Source: Cordilura impudica (taxonomy: Eukaryota; Arthropoda; Insecta; Diptera; Scathophagidae). From it: a stretch of 64,000 nt of DNA. How positions within the stretch are numbered: position 1 is the stretch's first letter; each line of letters starts with the position of its first letter. A program made the translations under genes and the position numbers. Under the pieces are notes generated by a model. It was not told the DNA's origin, searched no databases, and saw nothing but the letters and a program-made list of their open reading frames with translations. The stretch spans positions 195,497,026-195,561,025 of the forward strand of contig OY821521.1 of assembly GCA_963682025.1 (NCBI GenBank), written 5' to 3'. Shown here in pieces: positions 1 to 10,165 of this stretch.

Positions 1-8
1 TTTTTGCT

Positions 9-600
9 AGAGACTTATTGAGGTTTCGATCTTGAGATAGTGAATTGTTACTTTTAAGTTTAACAAAGTGGTCCTTAAATTAATAATTTTTAACGAAAAT
101 AATTTTTACCGTAGATAATTTTTTTTAACAGACAGGCACTGTAAAGAGGAATACGGTTTTATAAAAATAAATCACCAGAAAAAAATATAAAAATTTTTTT
201 TTTTTTGTTGAGATTTATTTAAGTTTGATTCTTGGGATAAGAGAACTTTTACTTTTAAGTTTAACAAAGTGCTCCTTAAATTACTAACTTTCAAAGCGGA
301 ACTTGATCTTGGAAAATACTGAATTTTTACTTTTCAGGTCTGACAATTTTAGGGCGTAGTAGTTTTCACAGTAGATATTTTTTTTTGTAGCCTGGCACTC
401 TATAGAAGTTGTTGATACGGTTTTATTAAAAAATAAAGCATCAGTGCAAAATATAAACAAAATATTTTTTGAAAGAGATTTATTGAGGCTTGCTATTAGT
501 GAATTAGTGAATTTTTACTTTAAAGTTCACTAAACTGTCCCTTAAACTAATAATTTTTAATGCTGATAATTTCTCGGGTTTTGTAAAAATTAAGCAGAGA
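9..600. repeat. Three degenerate direct repeats, AT-rich
   Basis: Three related segments begin near 9, 209 and 474. Each opens with a GAGAYTTATT-like stretch, followed by TTTTTACTTTTAAGTTTAAC-like sequence and a CCTTAAATTAATAATTTTTA-like stretch. A second shared motif, GGCACTNTA followed by TACGGTTTTAT, recurs near 135 and 384. The copies are too divergent to define a unit length. A related fragment may lie near 52,200-52,320. No coding potential is seen. Confidence 0.55.
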
Positions 601-767
601 ATAGAAACAATAAAAAAATTTGTATGGTTCATAATCTTACTTTTTGGACAAAATAGATTTCAGTGACCCCGTAGCGACCTTAAAAAAATCACAAAAAAAA
701 TTCTCAAAATTCGTTTAGGCCATAAGAATTCATATTGCGCTTTAAGAGTTGCAAAATCAAGAATAAT

Positions 768-1172
768 CAAGGAAGAGTATTAAATTCGGCTATGCCGAAT
801 CTCTGATACTCTCCACCTGGGTTTTACGTTTACTTTAATATCTGGACTATATTTCAAAAAGTAAACAATTTGATAAACTTAATACTAAATTATTGCAACA
901 AACACACTGAATTTCTAGCATTTGGAGATATCTCCATATTTTAGTTTATATCTTGGCAAAATGATGCCCGAGTTACCCCATTTTAAATACCAACCAGCGG
1001 GAAATAATGACAAACAATATTATTCTAAGTTTAGGTAAATGGTTTATTTAGTAAATGAGCGTGATTTCAATAAATGGACGGACAGACGGACATCGCTATA
1101 TCGACTTGAGTTCTTATAAGGATCAAGAATGACAATCTGCACAGTGGTGTGGAGGGTATAAAAAAGGTTTTT
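768..1172 (-). mobile_element. Dispersed fly repeat, family A (hairpin end + TATACCCTCC block)
   Basis: One end reads AAATTCGGCTATGCCGAAT (a small hairpin) and continues to ACTCTCCACC. The other end reads GTGTGGAGGGTATAAAA, preceded by a GGACGGACAGACGGACATCG block and TTCTTATAAGGATCAAGAA. The same blocks recur at 18.1, 19.9, 27.8, 29.4, 30.5, 44.5, 45.2 and 48.9 kb, so this is an interspersed repeat. It encodes nothing visible. The CGTCTGTCCGTC-type block inside a non-coding repeat with terminal hairpins resembles INE-1/Helentron-derived elements of flies; that assignment is inference. Confidence 0.6.
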
Positions 1173-2596
1173 GTCTACAAAAATTTTTATGCCGCTTTTA
1201 AGAGTTTAAAAATTAAAAAAAAAGGTTTTTAGTGAAATGCCCTAATGGTCTGGCCATACATTCATTCTTAACACTACAAAGTAATATATCAGTGAAAAAA
1301 AAATGTCACAAGAAAATTAAAAATTGTTATCCCCCGTTTAACACTTTTTTTAACCAAACAAGTACAGTGGAATTGAATGCGTCAAAGCTAAGACTTTATC
1401 AGCCAGTGTTCATTATGAGTTGTAATTTTGTTATCCAGTTTAAGGAAATAAATATTTATTTTTTTTTATTATTGCATTTAAAATCTTAAAAACGTAACAA
1501 ACAAACAGATCATGTCGTACGTGCTTAATAAGTTTATAAACAACTTCACTATTGCACTATTGTTTTCGAAAACATTTAATGACATTTCATCTGTCATGCA
1601 AAGTGAACTAAAGAAAATTAACACAAATATGTGTATAGATGTGTGTAAATATTTCTAAACAGCTTTAGCATTTGAATTTTATTTTGTGTTTCACCGCTCC
1701 ATTATCTAGTTTATTACAAGTCATATACAATATATGTATATTATACATAATATTATTATTTTTTTTTCATTTCATTTCACTTCTCCATCTTTGGTTCCAA
1801 CAGCTTCATTTGACAAATATACGATATGATGATAAATTTCAACACAAACATTTCTACACGAAACTATAACCATTTTTAGTTATTTTTTTAATTGGTTATT
1901 GTGAAATGTTACGTATATTAACTAATTGCCACAACCATATAAATTAATATTTTTTCAAATAAATTTAAAGATAAATTTAAGGAAGATAAAAAAACCAACA
2001 ATTATTTTCAATAAAAGGAAGCGATGGTTTTTTTTTAAATAATTTTTATACCCGCTTTTTTTGAGACGTTTCGAAATATATTTGTATATTACGCGCTCGA
2101 TGCCCAAAATCAGACTGATTGTTTGCGCGATTTTATTTTTGTTACAAGTGAAGGAACAACACCAACCATAGTATCATCATACACCACCCGACAATATCAC
2201 TGAAACCGACTGACGAACACTGACTGAACACACATATGAAATACATGTCCACTATCTGAAATAAAGTTAAGTGTTGTGTGTGTTACACTATATTAAGCTA
2301 AATAATAATAAAAATATAACTTAATATTAGAAACAGCAAAACAACACACATTATTACGCTCGATATGTTTGTTTTTGTTGCTGTTTTGCATTACTCTGTA
2401 CTGCGCTCACTTTAAAAGCATTAAAAAAATTTTATTTTTTTTTTACTTTTTTAGATGGGCATTTGAGAATTGTATGATTTTGATTTTTTTTTTTCGCCTA
2501 CTGTTTTGAAGCTGGAGACTTGCAGATAAATAGTTTTAGACATCATGACAAGTCATCCAACTCGAACACTTCAGATTTCAATGAGACTTTAAAGAA
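1173..2596. other. No feature recognised
   Basis: AT-rich sequence with T runs and short open frames that look like chance. The stretch around 2,150-2,420 is slightly less AT-rich and contains CA-rich segments, but no splice-flanked coding segment, RNA gene or element end could be identified. Confidence 0.5.
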
Positions 2597-2639
2597 TTAT
2601 TCTTCCTGGTGATATAAATATGATTTTAATGCATTATAA

Positions 2640-2835
2640 CATTCTATGTGAGTTTGTGCTACCAAAAATAGTATAATTTTCCGAGTCGATTTAGCAATGT
2701 CTGTCCTTCCGTCTGTCCATGTAAACCTTGTAATCAAACTACAGGTCGCAAATATGAATACATTTAGATGAAATTTTATATATAAGCTTTTGTCGGCCCT
2801 CAGTGTATCCAAAAAAAACTTTTTTTTGACTCTAT
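2640..2835 (+). mobile_element. Dispersed repeat family B, fragment
   Basis: Carries the family B core: a TTTGTGCTACCAAAAATA-like stretch, GAGTCGATTTAGCAATGTC, CCTTCCGTCTGTCCATG, then AACTACAGGTCGCAAATATG and TATATAAGCTTTTGTCGG. The same order of blocks is present near 9.5-10.2, 26.8, 33.2, 53.7, 56.2 and 56.8 kb. It is non-coding and truncated here before the downstream TATAAAGCTGCTTCCCGATC block. Confidence 0.6.
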
Positions 2836-3286
2836 GATAAAATATTTTTGTTCCTTTATAAATCTGAGGTTTCTAGATGTGCATATTTTACACATTTAAC
2901 AGCAAAAAAGAAATCGGGAATTCATTTTGTATACCAAGAAATAGTGCAGACTTTAAAATATGGAGGGGAAACCCCGAAATGTAATTCATTTGTTCATTAT
3001 ACAAGCAAAAAGTAAAACAAATCAAGATGACTAGACAAAGAGGACGAACTGTTATTGAACCAATTATCTTAGAATTGTCTTTACAGTTTTTATTTTTGTA
3101 CTACTGATTAATGTGTGTAATTAACACACATCAACCAAATTTGATCGATATCAGTAGATAGCAGGTGTAAAAAAAATCCATTTTGCTGCATAGTGAAATT
3201 AAAACGTGATTCTTTAAGTATGATTTTACTGGGTATTGGAAATGAAACGGAAAGAAAATATATCATGAAAAAAATTTTTATCATAA

Positions 3287-4934
3287 TACTGTGAGCGTCA
3301 AAAAAAAGTAAACAACAATTTTTAATCATTAAATTGTCTTATTACAAAGTTATTATTGACTTATGATAAAAATTAATATAACAGAGTGTACTATAATTCC
3401 ATTTAGAAATTGACTACTATAAAACATGAAATCAAATCAATTGGGACTATTGCACAAATCTCTCGAAAGTGAAAATGCATCAGATTTTACGCGTCAAAAA
3501 AAAGTAAACAGTGGTGTAACACTTACTTACGCTTTTTTATATTTCGGCCTAGAACCTAAACTTTTTGTGACAAATTTGTAATGATCAAGTGTTTTGCTTT
3601 ACTAAAAATCATTTGAAGTTCATTTGTACTAATTAATAATAACTAAAAAGATGTATAAGCAAATATTCTCACTATGGGAAGGCAAACATCGGTTTATACT
3701 CGGAAAATATTTTAGATTGAAAAGAAAAAGGTAAATCCTTGCGTGAAATTAGCGAAATTGTGGGTAGGAACTACTGCACAATAAAATAAGTAGTTGATGA
3801 ATGCGCCAAACACCATCAAGTTGAAGATTTAACGAGATCTGGACACCCAAAGCGGCTTAGTGGTACTGAAGTTAAAGTGCAGTTAAATTATCAAAAACAT
3901 AACGCAGACATCAGGCAAATCAGCAAGTTAGAGTACAGTAAGGAGATCGCTTCAGAAAAATGGTTAATATGGTATGATACCATGCAAGACATCATACATA
4001 TCCAAGGCGATCAAAGCAAGCTAATGAATTTCGATAAAAAGTACAAAAATGAGGCTCTAATTTTTTGGGAAAGCATATTATATACAGATAAGAGGAAATA
4101 CGAAATTTTCGGCGCGAAAAGGCCTCCAAATATATAATAATAAAACATTCAAAGAAAAGTGTGTTACCAACACTGTTATATATGGTGGGGTTTCAGTTAT
4201 GGTTTGGGGCTATATGGCGGGAACAGGTGTTAGTAATTATGTTTTTATTTACTCCACTATGAACCAAATGGATTACTTAGCCATCTTGAAAGTATTTGTT
4301 AGCCCTAGCGTTGAGAAGTAAGGCATGGCTGGAAACTGGATCTTCCAACAGAACAACGATCTAAAGCATACATCGAAAATTGTGAAAGAGTGGCTACTGT
4401 ATCGGACTCCTAAGACACTTGATCAACTGCCGCAGTCCCCGAACCTTAACCCAATGGAACATCTGTGGGAAAATCTTGACAGAAAAATAGGGACGAACGG
4501 CTTTTTCAAGCAAGGCAAACTTAAAGAAGCCTCAAAAGGAAGAATGGAGCATAATCTCCCCTGATATAACAAAAAAAAAACTTGTCCAGTCGATGCCTAG
4601 AAGGCTATATAAGGTTCTTAAGACTATATGAAAAAAAAACAAATATTAAAAAATTTTAAAAGTTAATTTTTTGCATTGAAGTTCTGTTGCCTTTTCTTTG
4701 CTGTTTACTTTTTTTGACGCGTACAATTTAGACATTTTCTAAATATAATTTATTTATTTTTGTTTTGTAGTACTTTTGCTTAATGTTTTTATTGAGTTCA
4801 GCTATAATTAAATAATTCTTGAATTACTTATATATACATATTTTTATTTTTTATTTTGTGTTAATTACTTCATTTTTATAAAACTTTTAATATCAGTAAC
4901 TACGGTGTTTACTTTATTTTGACGCTTCCAGTAT
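3287..4934 (+). mobile_element. Tc1-like transposon with IR/DR ends (decayed)
   Basis: About 1.65 kb. Each end carries two copies of the same 20-bp motif: GCGTCAAAAAAAAGTAAACA at 3295-3314 and 3491-3510, and its reverse complement at 4702-4720 and 4906-4925. That is the long inverted-repeat/direct-repeat arrangement known from Sleeping Beauty, Minos, Paris and S-type Tc1 elements. The outer ends read TACTG...CAGTA, consistent with insertion at TA. A broken Tc1 transposase lies between the ends. The inner and outer motifs stay nearly identical although the gene is ruined. Confidence 0.85.
3655..4625 (+). pseudogene. Tc1 transposase pseudogene
   Basis: Several frames must be joined, so this is broken. 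A helix-turn-helix-like segment (KSLREISEIVGRNYCTI) is readable near 3734. The frame from 3877 carries FWESILYTD then KYEIFGAKRPPN, the region of the first catalytic Asp. The frame from 4325 carries WIFQQNNDLKHTSKIVKEWL, where intact Tc1 proteins have QQDNDPKHTS, and SPNLNPMEHLWENLDRKI. The second catalytic Asp is replaced by Asn (QQNND), and SPDLNP has become SPNLNP. The intervening segment TVIYGGVSVMVWGYM is in another frame. No active enzyme can be made from this copy. Confidence 0.85.
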
Positions 4935-5129
4935 ATAGGACGACGGCGAAGCTCGGCCATAACGAATTAGAAGTCAATGAGAATCCTAATTTTATATGGG
5001 ACAAAAAATTTATCTGCGAACCTTAAGCATATTTTATATTTAAAAAAAAAATTTGACTAAAATTCGTTATACCTGATCTCTAGTCTACTTACAGAATTAA
5101 TTAAACCTATTTTCCTAACATTGATCGAC

Positions 5130-5657
5130 CCAAAAAGAATATGAAATAATAAATAAATAAATACTAATAAATAAATAAATAAATAATAATAAATAAATAA
5201 TAATAAATAAATAATAATAAATAAATAATAATAAATAGATAATAATAAACATACAAATAAATAATAAATATATAAATAATAAGTAAATGAATAATAATGA
5301 ATAAATAAATAATAACAAATAAATAAATAATAACAAATAAATAAATAATAGTAATAAATTAATAAATATTAATAAACAGTTAAATAAATAAATAAATCAT
5401 AATACATATATAAATAATACTGTATAAATAATAATAAATAAATAAATAAATAAATAATAATAAATAAATAAATAAATAAATAAATAATAATAATAATGAT
5501 AATAATAAATAAACAATAATAAAAAATAAATAATAATAAATAAGTAACTAATAACAAATAAATATATAATAATAGTAATAAATTAATAAATTATATCAAT
5601 TAAATAAATAAATCATAATACATATATAAATAATCATAATAAATAAATAATAATAAA

Positions 5658-5725
<68 letters not shown>

Positions 5726-6170
5726 AATTATAATAAATAAATTATAATAAATAAATTAATAAATAATTATAAAAAAATAAATAATATATAAATAAATAAT
5801 AACAAATATTAAATAAATAAATAAATAAATAAATAAAAATAAATAAATAATAACAAATAAATGAATGATAATAAATAAATAATAATAACAAATTAATGGA
5901 TAATAATAAATAAATAATAATAAATAAATAATAATAACAAATAAATGAATAATAATAAATAAATAAATTATAATAAATAAATAATAATAAATAAATAAAT
6001 AAATAATACAAAAAAAATAAAAAAATCAATAACTAAATAATAATAAATTAAGAAATAAATAATAATAAATATTATTAATTAAGTAAACAATGACAAATAA
6101 ATAATTAAAAATAAATATATAATAATATATAAATAATTAATAAATAATTACAAATAAATAAATATAATAA
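5130..6170. repeat. TAAA/AATAA microsatellite block
   Basis: Over 1 kb of irregular AATAAATAAATAATAATAA-type sequence, almost entirely A and T on one strand with a marked A excess. Open frames on the minus strand (Leu/Ile/Tyr/Phe-rich) are artefacts of the repeat. The same block continues at 6600-7003 and 8690-9490, so a single array seems to have been split by insertions. Confidence 0.9.
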
Positions 6171-6181
6171 TTATCCTTGCG

Positions 6182-6231
6182 GATAATATATTATACATTG
6201 TCATTTTTATGACGATGTATGATATATTATC
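6182..6231 (+). other. Near-perfect AT hairpin at edge of inserted segment
   Basis: Arms 6182-6204 and 6209-6231 are complementary over 23 bp with a 4-nt loop. The two differences from perfect symmetry both place T opposite G, so a plus-strand RNA would pair along the whole stem using U-G wobbles. It marks the left edge of the GC-richer segment that follows. Confidence 0.65.
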
Positions 6232-6600
6232 TGCTTACGGGAAGCACAGAGTACTACCGGACGCGTCACAGCTTGCGGAAAGTGGTACGTTCTGCAGATA
6301 TGTGGAGTAGCAGCCTATGGCAGTTGCGGACAGTCAGCGTTTACAAGGGGACAATCTCGGAGGGTCTTTCGAGCTCCCACTTAATGCCGAGTTGGTCTGT
6401 GATCCTTGTAACGTCGTGGCGCCAACCAACAAAGCCAATATAACAATCGACCATGGGCGGTATAATCCTATTAGCCGCATGGACTAAATCCCTGCGCAAC
6501 CACTGCACACCTGGGTGCGATGTTGGCAGCCCCAACACCAGGATCGGACGTTTTGGCCCAATCAGCCATTCGTCTTAAATAAACTCTGATTACTGAAACG
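6232..6600. other. GC-richer island inserted in the microsatellite
   Basis: About 370 bp with near-balanced base composition, sharply different from the surrounding AATAA repeat. It contains GTGGCGCCAACC at about 6417-6428 and, near its right end, CTTAAATAAACTCTG followed by TACTGAAACGTTGACGG. A polyadenylation-like AATAAA near one end and TGGCGCC (a motif seen at some retrovirus-type primer-binding sites) make an LTR fragment conceivable. No TG...CA ends or target duplication could be shown. Both strands have open frames of about 65-75 codons that match nothing I know. Confidence 0.4.
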
Positions 6601-7003
6601 TTGACGGCCCTATTTATTATATATATATATAATAAATAAATAATAAATAAATAATAACAAATATATAATTAATAAAGAAATTATAAATAAATAATAGTAA
6701 TAAATTAATAAATAATAACAAAAAAATAAGTAAATCATAATACATATATTAATAATAATTATAAATAAATAATAATAAACTAATAATAATAAATAAATAA
6801 ATAAATAAATAAATTATAAAAATAAATTAATAAATAATAATAAAAAAAAATAAATAAATAAAAAAAAAAGTAATAAATAAAAAATAATAATAATTAATAA
6901 ATAGTAGTAAATAAATAAATAATAACAAATAAATAAATAAATAATTAATAAATGAATAATAACAAATAAATGAATAAAAACAAATAAATAATAACAAAAA
7001 TTT
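6600..7003. repeat. AATAA-type microsatellite, continued
   Basis: Same irregular AATAAATAAT composition as at 5130-6170, with a short TA run near 6620-6632. It ends abruptly at the first base of the U6 sequence. Confidence 0.9.
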
Positions 7004-7111
7004 GTTCTTGCTTCGACAGAACATATATTAAAATTGGAACGATACAGAGTAGATTAGCATGGCCCCTGCGCAAGGATGACACGCAAAATCGTGAAGGGTT
7101 CCACATTTTTT
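7004..7111 (+). pseudogene. U6 snRNA copy (5' part of a U6/LINE chimera)
   Basis: Essentially full-length U6: GTTCTTGCTTCGACAGAACA, the ACAGAG box region reads ACAGAGTAGATTAGCATGG, then CCCCTGCGCAAGGATGACAC and the 3' GTTCCACATTTTTT. Compared with the fly U6 as I recall it, it has a few substitutions: CGG to CGA in the 5' stem loop, ATACT to ATATT, AGAGAAG to AGAGTAG and GAAGCG to GAAGGG. Upstream is only AATAA repeat, with no recognisable proximal sequence element and TATA pair as in real U6 promoters. It is fused at its oligo-T 3' end to LINE coding sequence, so it is a retrotransposed pseudogene. Confidence 0.9.
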
Positions 7112-7300
7112 AGGAAACGTAAGGACTGCTACACCCCACAGGCTAACTTAGTTTTTGATAACAATTGTGTACAATGGGAACAAAAAATCAAATATCTAGG
7201 TGTAATACTTGATCCCAAGATGGTTTCAATCAGACATGTAAATTTTTTCATTTCGCTATTAAAAGTTGCGTATTTTTTATAGCAAAACTTATTTCTGTTA
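7112..7300 (+). pseudogene. Non-LTR retrotransposon reverse transcriptase fragment fused to U6
   Basis: Immediately after the U6 oligo-T the frame reads FFRKRKDCYTP, then NNCVQWEQKIKYLGVILDPKM. The KYLGVILD block after a VQW segment is the typical RT thumb-proximal motif of jockey-type non-LTR elements (xxYLGVxLDxxL). Homology fades after 7,220 through probable frameshifts (FNQTCKFF-like in another frame). The fragment is severely 5'-truncated, exactly at the U6 junction. A poly-A end could not be identified. Confidence 0.75.
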
Positions 7301-7399
7301 TTGCTTTCCAATTTTTTTAATTTTCACAAAATATTTGCAATTTACACAATAACACAGTACACTTATAGATCACGATTTAATGAAAACTGAACCACTTTT

Positions 7400-7995
7400 A
7401 ATGAATAAATGACACGCGCCTCGCTATTTGTTGCAAAATCAATTGCGTGAAATTGTAACACTTGCAAGCAATTGTAACGTAAGTCATAAAAAGGGACAAT
7501 AAAATATGAAAATATTTTTTTGGGTTTTTTTTATTGACACTCATTGAGTTTTTACGCAAAACATCACAAAAAATTATTGAGAAAAGGATTGTGCATTGAC
7601 ACTAATTGGTTCGCAAATTAAGGGTGGGTGATTGTGTTTTTTATGATGCAAAATTTGTTTGTGTCTAAAGTTATTTGTTACAAAAAAAAAAAAATGTTTG
7701 CAAAAGATCCTGGGTTTTTCGTCTATGACACTAATTGGTTGCGAAAATAGGGGTGGGTAATGTAAAAAAACCTAACAACGAACAAGTGTAACTTTTATGA
7801 TGCTAAATAGTTTTTGTGTCTTAAGTATTTTATTACCATCTTTTATTAAAAACCAGTCAATAAAAACAATTGTAAATAATTTCAACGTAAATCACGAAAA
7901 AATGGCCAATAAAATTTTAAAATATTTTACAATTGTAAACAATTTGCAACGTAAGTCATAAAAAAGGGTCAATAAAATTTTAATAAATTTGGTTG
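7400..7995. repeat. Degenerate repeats with CAATTGTAA...CGTAARTCA motif
   Basis: CAATTGTAAcGTAAGTCATAAAAA-like segments followed by GGNCAATAAAAT occur near 7470, 7868 and 7928. A second motif, GACACTAATTGGTT followed by GGGGTGGGT or AAGGGTGGGT, occurs near 7598 and 7728. These look like decayed, partly tandem units of an unidentified repeat. No coding sequence is seen. Confidence 0.5.
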
Positions 7996-8046
7996 AAACA
8001 ATTGTTGTCGTTTTTATCGAGGTGTATCAGATCGCGAATTGATGTT

Positions 8047-8565
8047 TTAATTTTTCGCAGTACACGAGCCAGAACACGAATTTAAAATATAACTGAACTC
8101 GAACCTGTTTATTGTACATGTTCTATTTTTTCTTAGTACACGAGCCAGAACACGACTTAAAATATAACTGAACTCGAACCTGTTTATTGTACATGTTCTG
8201 TTTTTTCTTAGTACACGAGCCAGAACACGACTTAAAATATAACTGAACTCGAACCTGTTTATTGTACATGTTCTGTTTTTTTTCAGTACACGTACCAGAA
8301 CACGAACTTCAAATAAAGCAACACTGTTATATGTGTGGTTTATGTGTGATCGAAACAAAAAATACGTGATACAAAAATGTTCGTGTAAATAACGAAATAT
8401 TAAAAGGAACACAGTCATGATTGTGTTGGGCACCGAAGAAAATTTAAAAACAAACATAATTGATATGAAAATAAAAATATGTGTGTGTTGGCCTAAGTTA
8501 TGTTTGTTTACATATATGTACGAGTTTTTTATTCAGTGTGTGTTTTTTTCTGAACTCTGAAATAT
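8047..8565 (-). mobile_element. Single arm of a foldback-type element with 75-bp tandem repeats
   Basis: Contains three tandem copies plus a partial copy of a unit of about 75 bp (CTCGAACCTGTTTATTGTAC, then ATGTTCTGTTTTTTCTTAGT, then ACACGAGCCAGAACACGA). Outside the repeats lies unique arm sequence ending at TTTTTTTCTGAACTCTGA near 8560. The whole segment is the reverse complement of the left arm of the palindromic element at 59,542-60,425. A minus-strand frame of 136 codons (8047-8457) runs through the repeats in phase: a hydrophobic N-terminal third is followed by three units of RVLARVLRKNRTCTINRFEF. Whether this frame is ever translated is unknown. Confidence 0.7.
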
Positions 8566-8689
8566 ATACAAAATAATTTTATGAAATATTGTTAAATATT
8601 AAGGTTGAAAAAGAAAAATTCTTGAACGCTTAAGAAAGAAAGTACAAATGTACAAAAATGTAAATATTATCTATAAATAAAATGAATTG

Positions 8690-9490
8690 AATAATAACAA
8701 ATAAATAGTAATAATAAATAAATAAATAAATAAATAAATCATAACAAATGAATAAATAAATAATTACGAATAAATAAAAAATAAATAAATAAATAATTAA
8801 ATAATAATAATTAAATAAAAAAAAATTAATAATTCAATAATAATAAATAAGAAATAAATAATAATAATTAATATTCAATAAATAAATAATAGCAAACAAA
8901 TAAATAAACTATAAATAAATAAAAAATAACAAATAAGTAAATAATAAGAAATAAATAATAATAATAATAATAAATAAATAAAAATAATAAATATGTAATA
9001 ATATATAAATAAATAATAAATTAATAAATAATAACAAATAAATAAATAATAATACATAAATATATACATAATAAAAAAATAAATGATAATAAATAAGTAA
9101 ATAAATGAATAATAATCAATAAATAAATAAAAATAAATAAATAAATAAATAATAATAAATAAATAAGAATAAATAAATAAATAATAACAAATAAATTCAT
9201 AACAATAAATGTATTAATAATAACAAATAAATATATAATAATAAATAACTAATGTTCAATTAATAAATAATAAGAAATAAATAAACAATATTAAATAAAT
9301 TAATAAATAAATAATAAAATATAAAACTATAAATTATAATTAATAAATAAATAAGTAGATAATCAGTAGATAAGTAAAGAATAATAAATAAGAAAATAAT
9401 AATAAATAAATAAATAATATCAAATAAATAGATAACTAATAACAAATTAATAATTGATAACAAATAAATAAATAATAATAAATCAAACGA
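8690..9490. repeat. AATAA-type microsatellite block
   Basis: About 800 bp of the same irregular AATAAATAATA composition as the 5.1-kb block. Minus-strand Tyr/Leu/Ile-rich frames are repeat artefacts. Confidence 0.9.
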
Positions 9491-9492
9491 TA

Positions 9493-10165
9493 CCCTATAC
9501 AATGCGTTTAAAGAAAAGATTTAGGTCCAAATAATTGTATATAGAAAAAAGAATAACCTATTTGAGTGACATTGTCATTATTTTTTTTTGCCTGCGGATA
9601 TGAAAATGTTCATATGGGATGCTATATTCATTTTTTATTTGATATGATAAAAATTTGTGGAATATTTTTGTTTTTTTTTTTATAGATATAAGTGTTGATC
9701 GGGAAGTAGCTGTGTATGGGGGCTTTGACTAAGGATTATCCAACAGGTTTTATTTTTAGAGTAGTGTTCAATAGATGTATTAAAAACACACACAAATCAA
9801 ATTTTACCGGGATCTGTATAATAATTTGGATTTTATGGTAATATAAGTCGATCTCATAGGGGTCATTTGTATGAGGACTAGGTCTGAAAATCAACCGATT
9901 TTCAGCAATTTCAAAAGCTTTCGTCATGTGGCTGATGAAAGCCTATATGCCAAATTTCATCAAAATATATTCATAGTTTAATTACAAGGTATACAAGGAC
10001 ACATACGAACGGACGGACAACGCTAAATCGACTCAGAAAGCGATTCTGAGCTGGTCGGTATAATAAGAGATGGGTCTAGGTCAAATATTTTTGGTAGTTA
10101 CATACATCAGCACAAACTCATTATATCCTAAACATATAGTGGTATAGGGTATAATCAAATTTAAT
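9493..10165 (-). mobile_element. Dispersed repeat family B, near-complete copy
   Basis: Read on the minus strand it runs from a CCCTATACCAC start through ACTACCAAAAATATTTGACC, a CGATTTAGCGTTG/CCGTCCGT block and TGAAAATCGGTTGATTTTCA to GTTGGACCTAA-like and TTTAAACGCATTG-like 3' sequences. Block order matches the copies at 26.8 and 56.8-57.7 kb. A 63-codon minus-strand frame inside (9736-9927) is incidental. It is the most complete uninterrupted family B copy besides the 26.8-kb one. Confidence 0.6.

Noticed and set aside
5115..6029. Minus-strand frames rich in Leu, Ile, Tyr and Phe
   Set aside because: They lie wholly in the AATAA microsatellite, and the composition is dictated by the repeat.
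7004..7111. Functional U6 gene
   Set aside because: No proximal sequence element or TATA box upstream, and the 3' end runs directly into LINE coding sequence.
5130..9490. CRISPR or other spaced-repeat array
   Set aside because: Repeats are irregular microsatellite without constant repeats and unique spacers, and the DNA is eukaryotic.
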